NCBI GenBank assembly: GCA_013288465.1
Contig: JABDBT010000004.1
Location: 1 to 45,013, forward strand
From: Bacteroidota bacterium
Lineage (GTDB): Bacteria; Bacteroidota; Bacteroidia; Sphingobacteriales; Sphingobacteriaceae
Direction: 5' to 3'
DNA: 45,013 nucleotides
Below the pieces are notes generated by a model that did no database searches, was not told where the DNA came from, and saw nothing but the letters and a program-made list of their open reading frames with translations. Both the position numbers and the translations under genes were made by a program. How positions within the stretch are numbered: position 1 is the first letter of the stretch; each line of letters starts with the position of its first letter. Below are positions 8,701 through 16,560 of this stretch, piece by piece.

Positions 8701-9768
8701 ATGAACTACACTGTACATAAAGCAAAACAAATTTATTTAATTTTTTTGACAGGCGTGTTATTTGCGGCCTGTACGCGCAACAAAAAAGTTGACGTGAGCA
8801 ATATACCCATTGATGTGCATATTGAGCGGTTTGACCGCGATTTTGACGCCATGCGTACAAAACCCATGGCGCCACAGGCAGCCTACCTGCAAAACAAGTA
8901 TGGGCCATTTTATAATGATTTTATCGACCTGATGTTGCAAACAAAGAACAGTAAGGATAGCGCCTATTTTGCAACATTACGACAGGTTTTTACCAATAGA
9001 GAACATAACCGTAATGCCTACGCCGACCTGAAACATGAAGTTGATTCGGTTTATCCCGGCAGCCTCGACAAGCAAAACGCGGAGCTAACAGACGCTTTCA
9101 GGCGCATTAAATATTACTACCCAAAAGCTATATTACCTGTAAAGGTATATGCCTACTTTTCAGGTTTCCAGGCGCAAACATCTATAGGTAACAATTATTT
9201 TGGCATCGGGCTGGATATGTTTTTGGGGGCAAATTCTAAATTCTACCCGGCATTGACCGAGCTTTTCCCTCATTATGTATCGCGCAGGTTTACCCCCGAC
9301 TATATAGCCCCGCGCGTTGCTGAAACTATTATCCGCGAAAACCTGTTCCCCGAAAATGATAATGATAAATCGCTGTTAGCCAAAATGGTGTATAACGGCA
9401 AGATCATGTATTTTATGGATGAGGTATTGCCCGATGTGCCCGACTCGGTTAAAATTGGTTATACCGATAAACAACTAAAATGGGCCAATGATTTTAAAGC
9501 GGACATCTGGGCTTATTTTTTGGATCAAAACCTATTATACGAAACCGATTTTAACCGCATACAGATGTATTTGACCGAGGCCCCCTTCACCCCCGGCCTG
9601 GGCGATAAAAACGACTCGGCGCCAAAACTGGGGATATGGACAGGATGGCAAATTGTTAAGCAATACATGAGCAAGCACCCCCAAACCACCATTGCCCAAC
9701 TCATGGCCATTGACGACGCGCAAAAAATATTGAATGAATCGAAGTATAGGCCGGGGAAGGGAGATTAG
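8701..9768 (+). CDS. gldB: Gliding motility lipoprotein GldB
   Basis: A 355-residue lipoprotein. The signal peptide ends in a lipobox, LFAAC, with C24 as the lipidation site, followed by KVDVSNIPIDVHIERFDRDF, the signature opening of the GldB family. GldB is essential for gliding in Flavobacterium johnsoniae and is widely conserved in Bacteroidota including non-gliders; its exact activity is unknown. The ATG at 8701 was chosen because upstream in-frame codons precede the likely promoter and lack signal-peptide character. It stands apart from gldKLMN, about 16 kb away. Its stop codon lies inside a GAGATTAG repeat word. Confidence 0.9.
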   Translation: MNYTVHKAKQIYLIFLTGVLFAACTRNKKVDVSNIPIDVHIERFDRDFDAMRTKPMAPQAAYLQNKYGPFYNDFIDLMLQTKNSKDSAYFATLRQVFTNREHNRNAYADLKHEVDSVYPGSLDKQNAELTDAFRRIKYYYPKAILPVKVYAYFSGFQAQTSIGNNYFGIGLDMFLGANSKFYPALTELFPHYVSRRFTPDYIAPRVAETIIRENLFPENDNDKSLLAKMVYNGKIMYFMDEVLPDVPDSVKIGYTDKQLKWANDFKADIWAYFLDQNLLYETDFNRIQMYLTEAPFTPGLGDKNDSAPKLGIWTGWQIVKQYMSKHPQTTIAQLMAIDDAQKILNESKYRPGKGD

Positions 9769-9899
9769 AGGTTGGAGATTAGAGATTAGTTAATTCGCTA
9801 TTAGGCCTGGCGCACACATAGCCGAGTGACAGGCCTAATCTCTAACCTCTAATCACTAATCTCTAATCTCTAATCTCTAATCTCTAATCTCTAATCTCT
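9763..9899. repeat. 7-bp tandem repeat array (CTAATCT) after gldB
   Basis: Six perfect CTAATCT units run from 9856 to 9897, preceded by degenerate units from about 9835. The complementary motif AGATTAG appears at 9763-9790, including the gldB stop, so the whole can fold back as an inverted pair of arrays. The same word, with a CCAACCTCTAATCTC context, occurs at 26262-26292 after uvrC. It is non-coding and prone to slipped-strand length change. Confidence 0.8.
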
Positions 9900-9901
9900 C
9901 C

Positions 9902-9968
9902 CTAAAATATTCCACATAAAAAAAGAGCCACGAAAATCGTGGCTCTTTTTTTATGTGGAATATTTTAG
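9902..9968. terminator. Bidirectional terminator within a 32-bp perfect inverted repeat
   Basis: The arms at 9902-9933 and 9937-9968 are perfect complements around a 3-base loop. The core GAGCCACGA/TCGTGGCTC followed by TTTTTTT and preceded by AAAAAAA makes it a strong terminator in both directions, serving gldB (plus) and the small membrane protein (minus). The arms are far longer than a terminator needs. Confidence 0.85.
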
Positions 9969-9969
9969 A

Positions 9970-10155
9970 CTACTTCAGAATATCAAATACCGCTTTAAGG
10001 CATACAACTACACCTAATACCAGTATCACATTGGCAACAGCCGAAGCGTGTTTAAAGTCAGCGAAACGAATATAAACCCCTACTAAACCAATAACAATGG
10101 CTATAACTAACAATATATAATGGCGTTCTGAATTTGCTTCTTCTGTTTTGTTCAT
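9970..10155 (-). CDS. Small two-helix membrane protein
   Basis: A 61-residue protein with a charged N terminus (MNKTEEANSERHY) and two hydrophobic segments, about residues 14-29 and 40-57, separated by RFADFKHAS. I do not recognise a named family beyond small Bacteroidota membrane proteins of unknown role. A perfect -7 element (TATTTTTG, minus strand, 10179-10186) lies 24 bp upstream and puts the transcript start near 10172, so the ATG at 10153-10155 is preferred over the alternative at 10179. It is monocistronic, ending at the long inverted-repeat terminator. Confidence 0.7.
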   Translation of the reverse strand: MNKTEEANSERHYILLVIAIVIGLVGVYIRFADFKHASAVANVILVLGVVVCLKAVFDILK

Positions 10156-10178
10156 GATGCTACTTTTTACTATTTGCA

Positions 10179-10186
10179 CAAAAATA
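10179..10186 (-). promoter_or_regulatory. Candidate -7 element of the small membrane protein
   Basis: Read on the minus strand this is TATTTTTG, an exact match to TAnnTTTG. Transcription would begin about 17 bases before the ATG at 10155. No clear -33 TTTG is seen at the right spacing. Confidence 0.35.
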
Positions 10187-10242
10187 GAAATGTTTATTGA
10201 AAAACTAATCTAATTTTTAAAATTTTAGGCAAATAGTAAAAA

Positions 10243-10352
10243 GCGTCATTGCGAACGAGGAACGAGTGTGGCAATCTCTACACGACAGGCGGCGAACTTT
10301 GCAAATCGGAATGTCCTAAGTAGAGATTGCCACGCTATCGCTCGCAATGACG
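10243..10352. repeat. GCGTCATTGCGA palindromic element, copy 1
   Basis: The ends GCGTCATTGCGA and TCGCAATGACGC are inverted complements, with inner arms containing GGCAATCTCTA and TAGAGATTGCC. The asymmetric centre (GGCGGCGAACTTTGCAAATCGG) is the reverse complement of the centre of the copies at 24144 and 26090, so this copy is in the opposite orientation and more diverged. No gene inside; it is a mobile-repeat type element. Confidence 0.75.
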
Positions 10353-10414
10353 CTTCGTGAGCTTTGCTTCATGGCAATCCTCAAATCCTACGAATCAAGG
10401 TTCAGACACAAAAA

Positions 10415-10436
10415 AGGCCTCCCGCTTGGGAGGCCT
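10415..10436 (-). terminator. Intrinsic terminator of the atp operon
   Basis: The stem AGGCCTCCC / GGGAGGCCT with a 4-base loop lies 31 bp after the atpG stop. On the minus strand it is followed by TTTTT, the normal layout of a rho-independent terminator. Confidence 0.85.
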
Positions 10437-10466
10437 AATAAAATAAATTATAATTGGATGTTTTTA

Positions 10467-11351
10467 TCAGTTTGATGATAATGCTGCCGCGCCGCTCACA
10501 ATTTCGGTAAGCTCGGTAGTGATAGCTGCCTGGCGTGCCTGGTTGTAGGCCAGTTTAAGCGCTTTCAACAAATCGCCTGCGTTTTCTGTTGCCTTATCCA
10601 TAGCGGTCATACGTGCGCCATGTTCAGACGCGTTTGAATCTAATACCGCACGGTAAACCTGGATCTTGATATTTTTTGGTATCAGTTGTTCAACTATCTC
10701 CTCTTGCGAAGGTTCAAGTATATAGTCAACCTGGTTGCCTTTATTCTCAACTTTAACCTCAGCCTTTGGTACCGGTAATAATTGCTCGGCAATTAAATAC
10801 TGAACCGCGGCATTCTTAAATTGATTGTAAACCAGTTCAACACGGTCATAATCGCCTTTTAAAAAGCCTTCCATAACGCTTTCAGTGATCAGCGATACAT
10901 TGGCAAAGTTAAGCTCATTATATACGTCAGAGTTGTTACCAATTACATTGTATTTACGGCGCTGGTAATATTCCTGTGTTTTTTTACCGATGCTAACAAT
11001 AGATACGTTGCCTGCTTTTAACTGCTCGCTGTATTTTTCGGCAATTAAATTATTAGCAGTTTTTATCACGTTTGCATTAAAAGCGCCTGCCAAACCACGA
11101 TTGGATGATACGGTTATGATCAACACTTTGGTAGGTACGCGCTCAACTATAAACGGCGATGAGCCATCCTCTAAGCTTGCTGATAAATTGGATAATAACT
11201 CTTTCAGCTTATTGGCATACGGCCGCAATTGTACAATTGCGTTGGTAGCACGCTTCAACTTAGCCGCCGAAACCATTTTCATGGCTTTGGTGATCTGCTG
11301 TGTTGACGTTACTGAACCTATCCGGTTTCTTACTTCTTTTAAATTAGCCAT
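10467..11351 (-). CDS. atpG: F1 ATP synthase gamma subunit
   Basis: The rotating central stalk subunit of the F1 motor, 294 residues from ATG 11349-11351 (MANLKEVRNR). The N-terminal helix segment IGSVTSTQQITKAMKMVSAAK and the C-terminal GARMTAMDKATENA segment are the conserved gamma signatures. An in-frame extension upstream only translates a 7-bp DNA repeat, so the shorter start is right. It is the last gene of the operon and is followed by a terminator. The start codon is directly preceded by the heptamer array at 11354-11391. Confidence 0.96.
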   Translation of the reverse strand: MANLKEVRNRIGSVTSTQQITKAMKMVSAAKLKRATNAIVQLRPYANKLKELLSNLSASLEDGSSPFIVERVPTKVLIITVSSNRGLAGAFNANVIKTANNLIAEKYSEQLKAGNVSIVSIGKKTQEYYQRRKYNVIGNNSDVYNELNFANVSLITESVMEGFLKGDYDRVELVYNQFKNAAVQYLIAEQLLPVPKAEVKVENKGNQVDYILEPSQEEIVEQLIPKNIKIQVYRAVLDSNASEHGARMTAMDKATENAGDLLKALKLAYNQARQAAITTELTEIVSGAAALSSN

Positions 11352-11353
11352 TT

Positions 11354-11391
11354 TTTGAGATTTGAGATTTGAGATTTGAGATTTGAGATTT
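11354..11391. repeat. 7-bp tandem repeat (TTTGAGA x5) in the atpG leader
   Basis: Five exact TTTGAGA units (11354-11388) plus TTT. On the minus strand they read TCTCAAA and end 2 bases before the atpG ATG, covering the place where a ribosome-binding site would sit. The unit length, 7 bp, changes phase on gain or loss. Confidence 0.9.
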
Positions 11392-11479
11392 TTCACTCAT
11401 ATCTTCAATCCAATTCTCTGTTCATTTTTATCTCTATAAAATGCAAGTATTGTCTCAATACTCACATCTCACATCTAAA

Positions 11480-13054
11480 TTAATATCTATCAGACAATTC
11501 CTTAGCAACTTTTTCTAATGTGCCGGTTATCTGGTCGTCAAGCTTACCCGCTTTAAGGGCTGCTAAAACTTCAGGGTGGCGTTGCTCTAACTGGGTTGTA
11601 AATTCGCTTTCAAACTCGCGCACTTTATTGATAGGTACATTACGCATCAGGTTTTTTGTGCCCAGGTAAATAATTGCCACTTGTTTTTCAACAGTTACCG
11701 GCGAGTATTGCCCTTGTTTCAAAATTTCAACGTTACGTGCGCCTTTATCCAGTACAGTTTTGGTTGAAGCGTCCAGGTCAGATCCGAATTTAGAGAAAGC
11801 CTCTAATTCGCGGTATTGTGCCTGGTCAAGTTTCAACGTACCTGCTACCTTTTTCATTGATTTGATCTGCGCGTTACCACCTACACGAGATACGGAGATA
11901 CCTACGTTGATAGCCGGGCGTACACCTGCGTTAAACAAGTTTGATTCCAGAAATATCTGTCCGTCGGTAATTGAAATTACGTTGGTAGGGATATAAGCTG
12001 ATACATCGCCCGCTTGTGTTTCGATAATTGGCAATGCGGTTAATGAACCACCACCTTTTACGATACCACGAATAGACTCAGGCAAATCATTCATCGCTTG
12101 CGCGATAGCATCATTCTGGCTGATCTTAGCGGCACGTTCTAATAAACGGCTGTGCAGGTAAAACACGTCACCCGGATAAGCCTCGCGGCCCGGTGGACGA
12201 CGCAATAACAACGATACCTCACGGTAAGCAACCGCCTGTTTTGACAGATCATCATAGATGATCAAAGCCGGGCGACCTGTATCACGGAAGTACTCGCCAA
12301 TAGCAGCACCCGCAAATGGCGCGAAGAACTGCATGGTAGCCGAGTCAGAAGCATTGGCAGCTACAATGATAGAATAAGGCATCGCGCCTTTTTCTGTAAG
12401 CGTACGCACAATGTTTGCAACTGTAGAAGCCTTTTGGCCGCAAGCTACATATACACAGATAACCGGCTGGCCGGCATCGTAAAATTCTTTTTGGTTGATA
12501 ATGGTATCAATACAAACAGCGGTTTTACCTGTTTGACGATCGCCAATAACCAGCTCACGTTGTCCGCGACCGATTGGGATCATCGCGTCAATAGCTTTGA
12601 TACCTGTTTGTAAAGGCTCGGTAACCGGCTGACGATAAATTACACCCGGCGCTTTACGCTCCAAAGGCATTTCATACGTTTTGCCAACAATTGGTCCTTT
12701 ACCATCAATTGGGGTACCTGAAGTATCTACTACGCGGCCCAGCATACCTTCGCCTACGTTAATAGACGCTATTTTGTTGGTACGTTTAACGGTGTCGCCT
12801 TCTTTGATCTCGTCGCTTTGGCCTAACAATACCACACCCACATTATCTTCTTCAAGGTTCAATACAATTCCTTGTAAACCTGTGCCAAATTCAACCAGCT
12901 CACCCGATTGTACTTTTGTTAATCCGTAAACGCGTGCTATACCGTCACCAACCTGTAACACGGTACCTACTTCTTCTAATTCAGATTCTGACTTGAAACC
13001 CGCCAATTGCTGACGCAAAATTGCCGATACTTCATCTGGTCTTACCTCTACCAT
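11480..13054 (-). CDS. atpA: F1 ATP synthase alpha subunit
   Basis: The non-catalytic nucleotide-binding subunit of the F1 hexamer, 524 residues from the ATG at 13054 ([10 protein letters not shown]). The N-terminal beta-barrel holds [15 protein letters not shown]. The P-loop is GDRQTGKT at residues 171-178, and the ATP synthase alpha/beta signature region follows. Length is normal for bacteria. It lies 30 bp after atpH and 128 bp before atpG. The catalytic beta subunit gene is absent here. Confidence 0.98.
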   Translation of the reverse strand: MVEVRPDEVSAILRQQLAGFKSESELEEVGTVLQVGDGIARVYGLTKVQSGELVEFGTGLQGIVLNLEEDNVGVVLLGQSDEIKEGDTVKRTNKIASINVGEGMLGRVVDTSGTPIDGKGPIVGKTYEMPLERKAPGVIYRQPVTEPLQTGIKAIDAMIPIGRGQRELVIGDRQTGKTAVCIDTIINQKEFYDAGQPVICVYVACGQKASTVANIVRTLTEKGAMPYSIIVAANASDSATMQFFAPFAGAAIGEYFRDTGRPALIIYDDLSKQAVAYREVSLLLRRPPGREAYPGDVFYLHSRLLERAAKISQNDAIAQAMNDLPESIRGIVKGGGSLTALPIIETQAGDVSAYIPTNVISITDGQIFLESNLFNAGVRPAINVGISVSRVGGNAQIKSMKKVAGTLKLDQAQYRELEAFSKFGSDLDASTKTVLDKGARNVEILKQGQYSPVTVEKQVAIIYLGTKNLMRNVPINKVREFESEFTTQLEQRHPEVLAALKAGKLDDQITGTLEKVAKELSDRY

Positions 13055-13084
13055 AGTTTAATTTTTATTGGGGTTTATTGTTAA

Positions 13085-13633
13085 TTATTGGATCACGCCG
13101 CCGGCAAAATCCTTTTTCAATTTCTTTAAGCTGCTTGCTATACTGGTATCTAATTGCCTGTCGCCAATGGTTAATACAAAACCACCTATCAAAGCCGGGT
13201 CAACCTTAGTATCTAATATCACGGTACCGCCTACAGCTTGTTTTACTTCATCAGCAAATTTTTGCTTGTTTGCAGCTGATAATGCCGTTGCCGATACTAC
13301 CGAAGCTTTGGTGATATGCTTGATAATATTATACTGGTCAACAAACTCATGGGCGGTAACGTATAAAACGTCGCCACGGCCTTTGTTGATCATCAGCTTA
13401 TAAAACGCGATAGAAAGTTTATTTACCCTCGACTCAAAAATAGCCGTAAGGATATTTAACTTTTTACTGAATGATATAATAGGGTTACCTAAAACAGTCT
13501 GCAACTGTGTATTTTCTTTTAAGGTATGCATGAAAAAAACCATATCATTTTTGATCTCCTCAAGGATTTTTTGTTCCTCAGCAAGTTCAATGAATGATTT
13601 TGCGTACCTGGATGCTACCGTTAGTTCTGACAT
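13085..13633 (-). CDS. atpH: F1 ATP synthase delta subunit
   Basis: The peripheral-stalk cap subunit, 182 residues from ATG 13631-13633 (MSELTVASRYAKSF). The N-terminal ASRYAKSFIELAEEQ helix and the C-terminal LIGGFVLTIGDRQLDTSI segment (residues about 147-167) are the delta/OSCP signatures. An upstream in-frame ATG exists but translates a low-complexity AT-rich repeat (13634-13710), so the shorter start is preferred. It lies between atpF and atpA as usual. Confidence 0.95.
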   Translation of the reverse strand: MSELTVASRYAKSFIELAEEQKILEEIKNDMVFFMHTLKENTQLQTVLGNPIISFSKKLNILTAIFESRVNKLSIAFYKLMINKGRGDVLYVTAHEFVDQYNIIKHITKASVVSATALSAANKQKFADEVKQAVGGTVILDTKVDPALIGGFVLTIGDRQLDTSIASSLKKLKKDFAGGVIQ

Positions 13634-13650
13634 CTTTTTATTTCGAATGT

Positions 13651-13708
13651 TCGATTTCGGATTTATTTTTTCAATTTTCAAATTCGAAATTGAAAATCCG
13701 AAATCCGA
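13651..13708. repeat. Inverted AAATCCG-type repeat between atpF and atpH
   Basis: TCGATTTCGGATTT (13651-13664) and AAATCCGAAATCCGA (13694-13708) are near-complements and are themselves built of a 7-base word (AAATCCG). The loop is AT-rich. It sits in the gap between two co-transcribed genes. Confidence 0.6.
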
Positions 13709-13710
13709 TA

Positions 13711-14202
13711 TTATAATTTCACTTCCTTTAATAACTGGCTTACCAATTCATCTTGTTTTTGCTGATCTTCAAATTGCTTGCGCAATACTTTCTCAGCGAT
13801 CTCTAATGATAATGAGGCTACCTGGTTTTTAACATCAGCCATAGCTATAGCCTTTTGGTTGTTTATTTCAATACGGGCCATTTCGATCATGCGCGCGCCT
13901 TCTGTATGGGCGGTTGCCTTAGCATCCGTTATCATTTGGTCTTTAACCTTTTTAGCTTCGCTTAATATAGCATCGCGCTCGGCACGGGCTAACTTTAATA
14001 AAGCCTCGTTCTCGTTGGTTAAACGCGCCATTTCTTCCTTAACCGCTTCGGCCTTTAATAGGGCTGATTCGATGGAGTTTTCACGTTCGGCAACCGCTGC
14101 TAAAATTGGTTTCCATGCATATTTACCCAATATAAATAACAATATAAAAAAGGATAATGCTGTCCAGAAAATCAAGCCTACTTCGGGGGTAACTAATTCC
14201 AT
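13711..14202 (-). CDS. atpF: F0 ATP synthase b subunit
   Basis: The peripheral stator stalk, 163 residues. A single membrane helix near the N terminus (about residues 8-27, LIFWTALSFFILLFILGKYAW) is followed by a long, charged, Ala/Glu/Lys-rich coiled coil that runs to the C terminus. This is the standard b-subunit form. It is the first gene after the hairpin at 14246-14277, separated from atpE by 100 bp. Confidence 0.95.
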   Translation of the reverse strand: MELVTPEVGLIFWTALSFFILLFILGKYAWKPILAAVAERENSIESALLKAEAVKEEMARLTNENEALLKLARAERDAILSEAKKVKDQMITDAKATAHTEGARMIEMARIEINNQKAIAMADVKNQVASLSLEIAEKVLRKQFEDQQKQDELVSQLLKEVKL

Positions 14203-14245
14203 TAGTTTATTTATTATTTAACAATCAATTTTAACTTTTTAAAAA

Positions 14246-14277
14246 ACATGCCCGGAGCCAACCGCTCCGGGAAATGT
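14246..14277 (-). terminator. Terminator-like hairpin between atpE and atpF
   Basis: The stem CCCGGAGC / GCTCCGGG (14251-14258, 14264-14271) can be lengthened by ACAT/ATGT outside small bulges. In the direction of transcription (minus) the hairpin is followed directly by TTTTTT, and an A-run precedes it. It looks like an intrinsic terminator inside an operon. The likely effect is partial termination or protection of the upstream mRNA end, which would raise atpE output over the genes below (inference). Confidence 0.65.
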
Positions 14278-14302
14278 TTTTTTTTCATTTTGCTTAACCC
14301 GA

Positions 14303-14506
<204 letters not shown>

Positions 14507-14539
14507 TTAATTTAAAGTGTATATATAAAAGATAATTAA

Positions 14540-15616
14540 TTACAAAACTTCATGGTGATGCTCTTCAATAGCCATCCCTATAAATAAGGAAGCAAGCATC
14601 GTAAAAATATAGGCCTGTAAAAACGCCACCAATACTTCAATAGTGTCAATAAAAACAGTGAACGCTACCGAAACAGGTGATATCCACAAGCTGTTAAAGA
14701 TAAAAATTAATGATACCAAACTTAATACAATAATGTGACCGGCTGTTATGTTAGCAAACAAACGGATCATTAATGCAATTGGCTTTGAAAAAATACCGGT
14801 TATTTCTACCACCCACATAATAGGCAATATCCAAAATGGCACATCAGGTAAAAAAAGGTGTTTCCAGTAATACTTGTTACCGTTTAAATTAACAACAAGC
14901 AATATAATAACTGATAAAGTTAAAGTTACCGCTATATTGCCCGTAAGGTTAAATCCTCCCGGAAAAAACGGCACCATACCAAACAGGTTATTAATTAAAA
15001 TAAAAAAGAATATGGTAAGCAGCAAAGGCATAAACCTGGCGTATTTTACACCAATATTCGGGATAGCCACATCGTCGCGGATAAACAATACCAACGGCTC
15101 TAAAAATGACTGTAAACCTTTAGGGCCTTTACCAACACGTTTGCGGTATTTTGCCGACATACTTAAAAATACAACCAGCAATATAATACCGGTCATCCAC
15201 ATACTGGCCACATTTTGGGTAATAGAAAAATCCCATACCTTTTTATTGGCAGCAGCATCAAGCTGGCCTGCATCATCAACAGTTTTTATTTTGTTATTTA
15301 CAAGCATATAGCTGTAATGCTCGCCTTTGTAAACCTGGCCGGCTGGCTGTAGTTTAGCTGATGAGAAAACCTCAAGCCCTTTATCTGTATAAAGTATTAC
15401 AGGTAATGGTATATATGATTTTCCAAACAAATGCCATTCATGTTTATCAGCAATGTGCTCCATGATAACTTCGCCCGGATTGAATTTCTTTTCCTTGCTC
15501 TCAGATGTCTTTTCTTGTGAAAAAGCTAACGAAGGAATAATCCCCATCGCTAAAAAAAACGCAGAAATTACGGTTAGCTTGAAAATTTTTAATTTAAAAA
15601 TCGAGTTATTATACAT
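14540..15616 (-). CDS. atpB: F0 ATP synthase a subunit
   Basis: The proton-channel stator subunit, 358 residues from the ATG at 15616 (a TTG one codon upstream is less likely). As is usual for Bacteroidota, the family core is preceded by an N-terminal hydrophobic, signal-like segment (about residues 8-34) and a hydrophilic domain with HEWHLFGKSYIPLPVILY. The core has about five or six membrane helices. The essential arginine is in the segment ALMIRLFANITAGH, and the C-terminal helix LQAYIFTMLASLFIG is conserved. It starts 14 bp after the small membrane gene upstream. Confidence 0.95.
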   Translation of the reverse strand: MYNNSIFKLKIFKLTVISAFFLAMGIIPSLAFSQEKTSESKEKKFNPGEVIMEHIADKHEWHLFGKSYIPLPVILYTDKGLEVFSSAKLQPAGQVYKGEHYSYMLVNNKIKTVDDAGQLDAAANKKVWDFSITQNVASMWMTGIILLVVFLSMSAKYRKRVGKGPKGLQSFLEPLVLFIRDDVAIPNIGVKYARFMPLLLTIFFFILINNLFGMVPFFPGGFNLTGNIAVTLTLSVIILLVVNLNGNKYYWKHLFLPDVPFWILPIMWVVEITGIFSKPIALMIRLFANITAGHIIVLSLVSLIFIFNSLWISPVSVAFTVFIDTIEVLVAFLQAYIFTMLASLFIGMAIEEHHHEVL

Positions 15617-15630
15617 CAAAATGAAGTTTT

Positions 15631-16017
15631 CTATCTTAAAATTTTGTGCCGCAAGGTACGCAACAAAATATAAATTTCAAAGACGGTATTTAATAAATAA
15701 ATATAAAAAAAATCACTAACAAAAATGGTCTTATCAACCTTGTTATTTTTCAAAAAAACCACCACAAAAACAAGGCAAACCAATATTTTAAAAGTGGTTG
15801 CGCCCAAAAATGCTTCTGAAAACATGGTGGGGTACATTTGGCGGATAATTAAAATAGAAGCCACCACCAACAGCGTAAGCCCCGACATAAAACCGAAAAT
15901 GAGCCAAAAATCGGCGGTTAGTAAATTAGTATAACCATAATGGCTAAGCGCAAACGGCGGTATGGCTATAATAAAGGTGAACCACACAAAAAACAATAAG
16001 GCCTGGTATATTTTCAT
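15631..16017 (-). CDS. Small membrane protein of the atp operon (AtpI-like position)
   Basis: A 128-residue protein with four predicted membrane helices (about residues 5-25, 34-58, 70-88 and 101-120). It sits between the AtpZ-like gene (10-bp gap) and atpB (14-bp gap), where other bacteria encode AtpI, an assembly helper for the c ring. Sequence similarity to AtpI is not obvious to me, so the role is inferred from position and topology only. The ATG at 16015-16017 fits a membrane N terminus. Confidence 0.75.
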   Translation of the reverse strand: MKIYQALLFFVWFTFIIAIPPFALSHYGYTNLLTADFWLIFGFMSGLTLLVVASILIIRQMYPTMFSEAFLGATTFKILVCLVFVVVFLKNNKVDKTIFVSDFFYIYLLNTVFEIYILLRTLRHKILR

Positions 16018-16027
16018 TTAACGATGA

Positions 16028-16246
16028 TCAACTTTTTACCGACTTGATAACAATGTACAAAGATATAAAAACCCCGGTAAGTGAAAGTACCGCAGTTACC
16101 CATTTTACCTGGTGACCAGCCGCCTGGTCAATTTTATACCCCGCGTATGAAAACACGCCAATAACAGCTATCATTTGAAAAGCTATGCCGGTAAATTTTG
16201 CAAGACTGCTTCTTTCTTGCTCTTCTTCGGGTTCATTTTTATCCAT
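16028..16246 (-). CDS. AtpZ/AtpI-family F0F1-associated membrane protein
   Basis: A 72-residue protein with a charged N terminus (MDKNEPEEEQERSS) and two membrane helices around residues 20-37 and 47-67 of the type seen in the AtpZ family (putative F0F1-ATPase subunit). Members sit at the head of atp operons and are linked to Mg2+/Ca2+ handling or assembly. It is the first gene of this operon. The ATG at 16244-16246 is preferred over a TTG two codons upstream. A TAAATTTG word lies only 3 bases upstream, too close to be the promoter of this start. Confidence 0.82.
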   Translation of the reverse strand: MDKNEPEEEQERSSLAKFTGIAFQMIAVIGVFSYAGYKIDQAAGHQVKWVTAVLSLTGVFISLYIVIKSVKS

Positions 16247-16560
16247 GCGCAAATTTATTAATCCTATTGCATAATCTTTATTAAATTAGCCATACTATTT
16301 ATAATCCTGATTTGACATTGAGGCGCGACTATATATTCCCTATTCTACATAAAATAAAACAGGCACTGTTCCTACTGGGGTGCAAATCAAATTTTCGCAT
16401 TTTCACCAGTCGTTCCAATGGAACGCCCCTGCCCGGTGTTCATCTTTCTACCAACAAGCCGTCCCGATGGGACGATCATAGGATAAAACTCGTCCCATCG
16501 GGACGTTTGGTCGGTAGAAAATACAGGAAAAGTTGTTTTGACGTTCCATCGGAACGTTTG
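16247..16560. other. Divergent intergenic region, atp operon versus porW-like gene
   Basis: This 314-bp gap holds AT-rich DNA (16247-16330) where the atp promoter should lie, and a large nested palindromic element at 16411-16556. An open frame runs through it in phase with the downstream gene, but it has no usable ATG near the signal peptide and translates repeat DNA. I see no gene in it. Confidence 0.65.
16411..16556. repeat. Nested palindromic element (CGTTCC/CGTCCC type)
   Basis: Four 15-base palindromes in mirror order: CGTTCCAATGGAACG (16411-16425), CGTCCCGATGGGACG (16460-16474), CGTCCCATCGGGACG (16491-16505) and CGTTCCATCGGAACG (16542-16556). Between them, TTTCTACCAACAA pairs loosely with TTGGTCGGTAGAAA. 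The whole is a composite inverted repeat, like a BIME. Its right end is 1-4 bases from the candidate start codons of the porW-like gene. Confidence 0.85.

Larger units (their letters stand above)
10156..10466. other. Intergenic region after the ATP synthase operon
   Basis: This 311-bp gap holds three things: the promoter of the small membrane protein (near 10180), a palindromic repeat element (10243-10352), and the terminator of the atp operon (10415-10436). Nothing else with coding character is seen. Confidence 0.7.

Noticed and set aside
9835..9899. CRISPR-like array after gldB
   Set aside because: The units are 7 bp in direct contact with no spacers; it is a simple tandem repeat, and no cas genes are present.
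11352..11396. N-terminal extension of AtpG (NLKSQISNLKSQ)
   Set aside because: It is the translation of the TTTGAGA tandem repeat and is absent from the conserved gamma N terminus.
16411..16556. Insertion sequence
   Set aside because: There are inverted repeats but no transposase frame and no space for one; it is a short palindromic element.
16312..16560. Upstream extension of the porW-like gene
   Set aside because: It translates the four palindromes and would hide the lipoprotein signal; only chance keeps the frame open.
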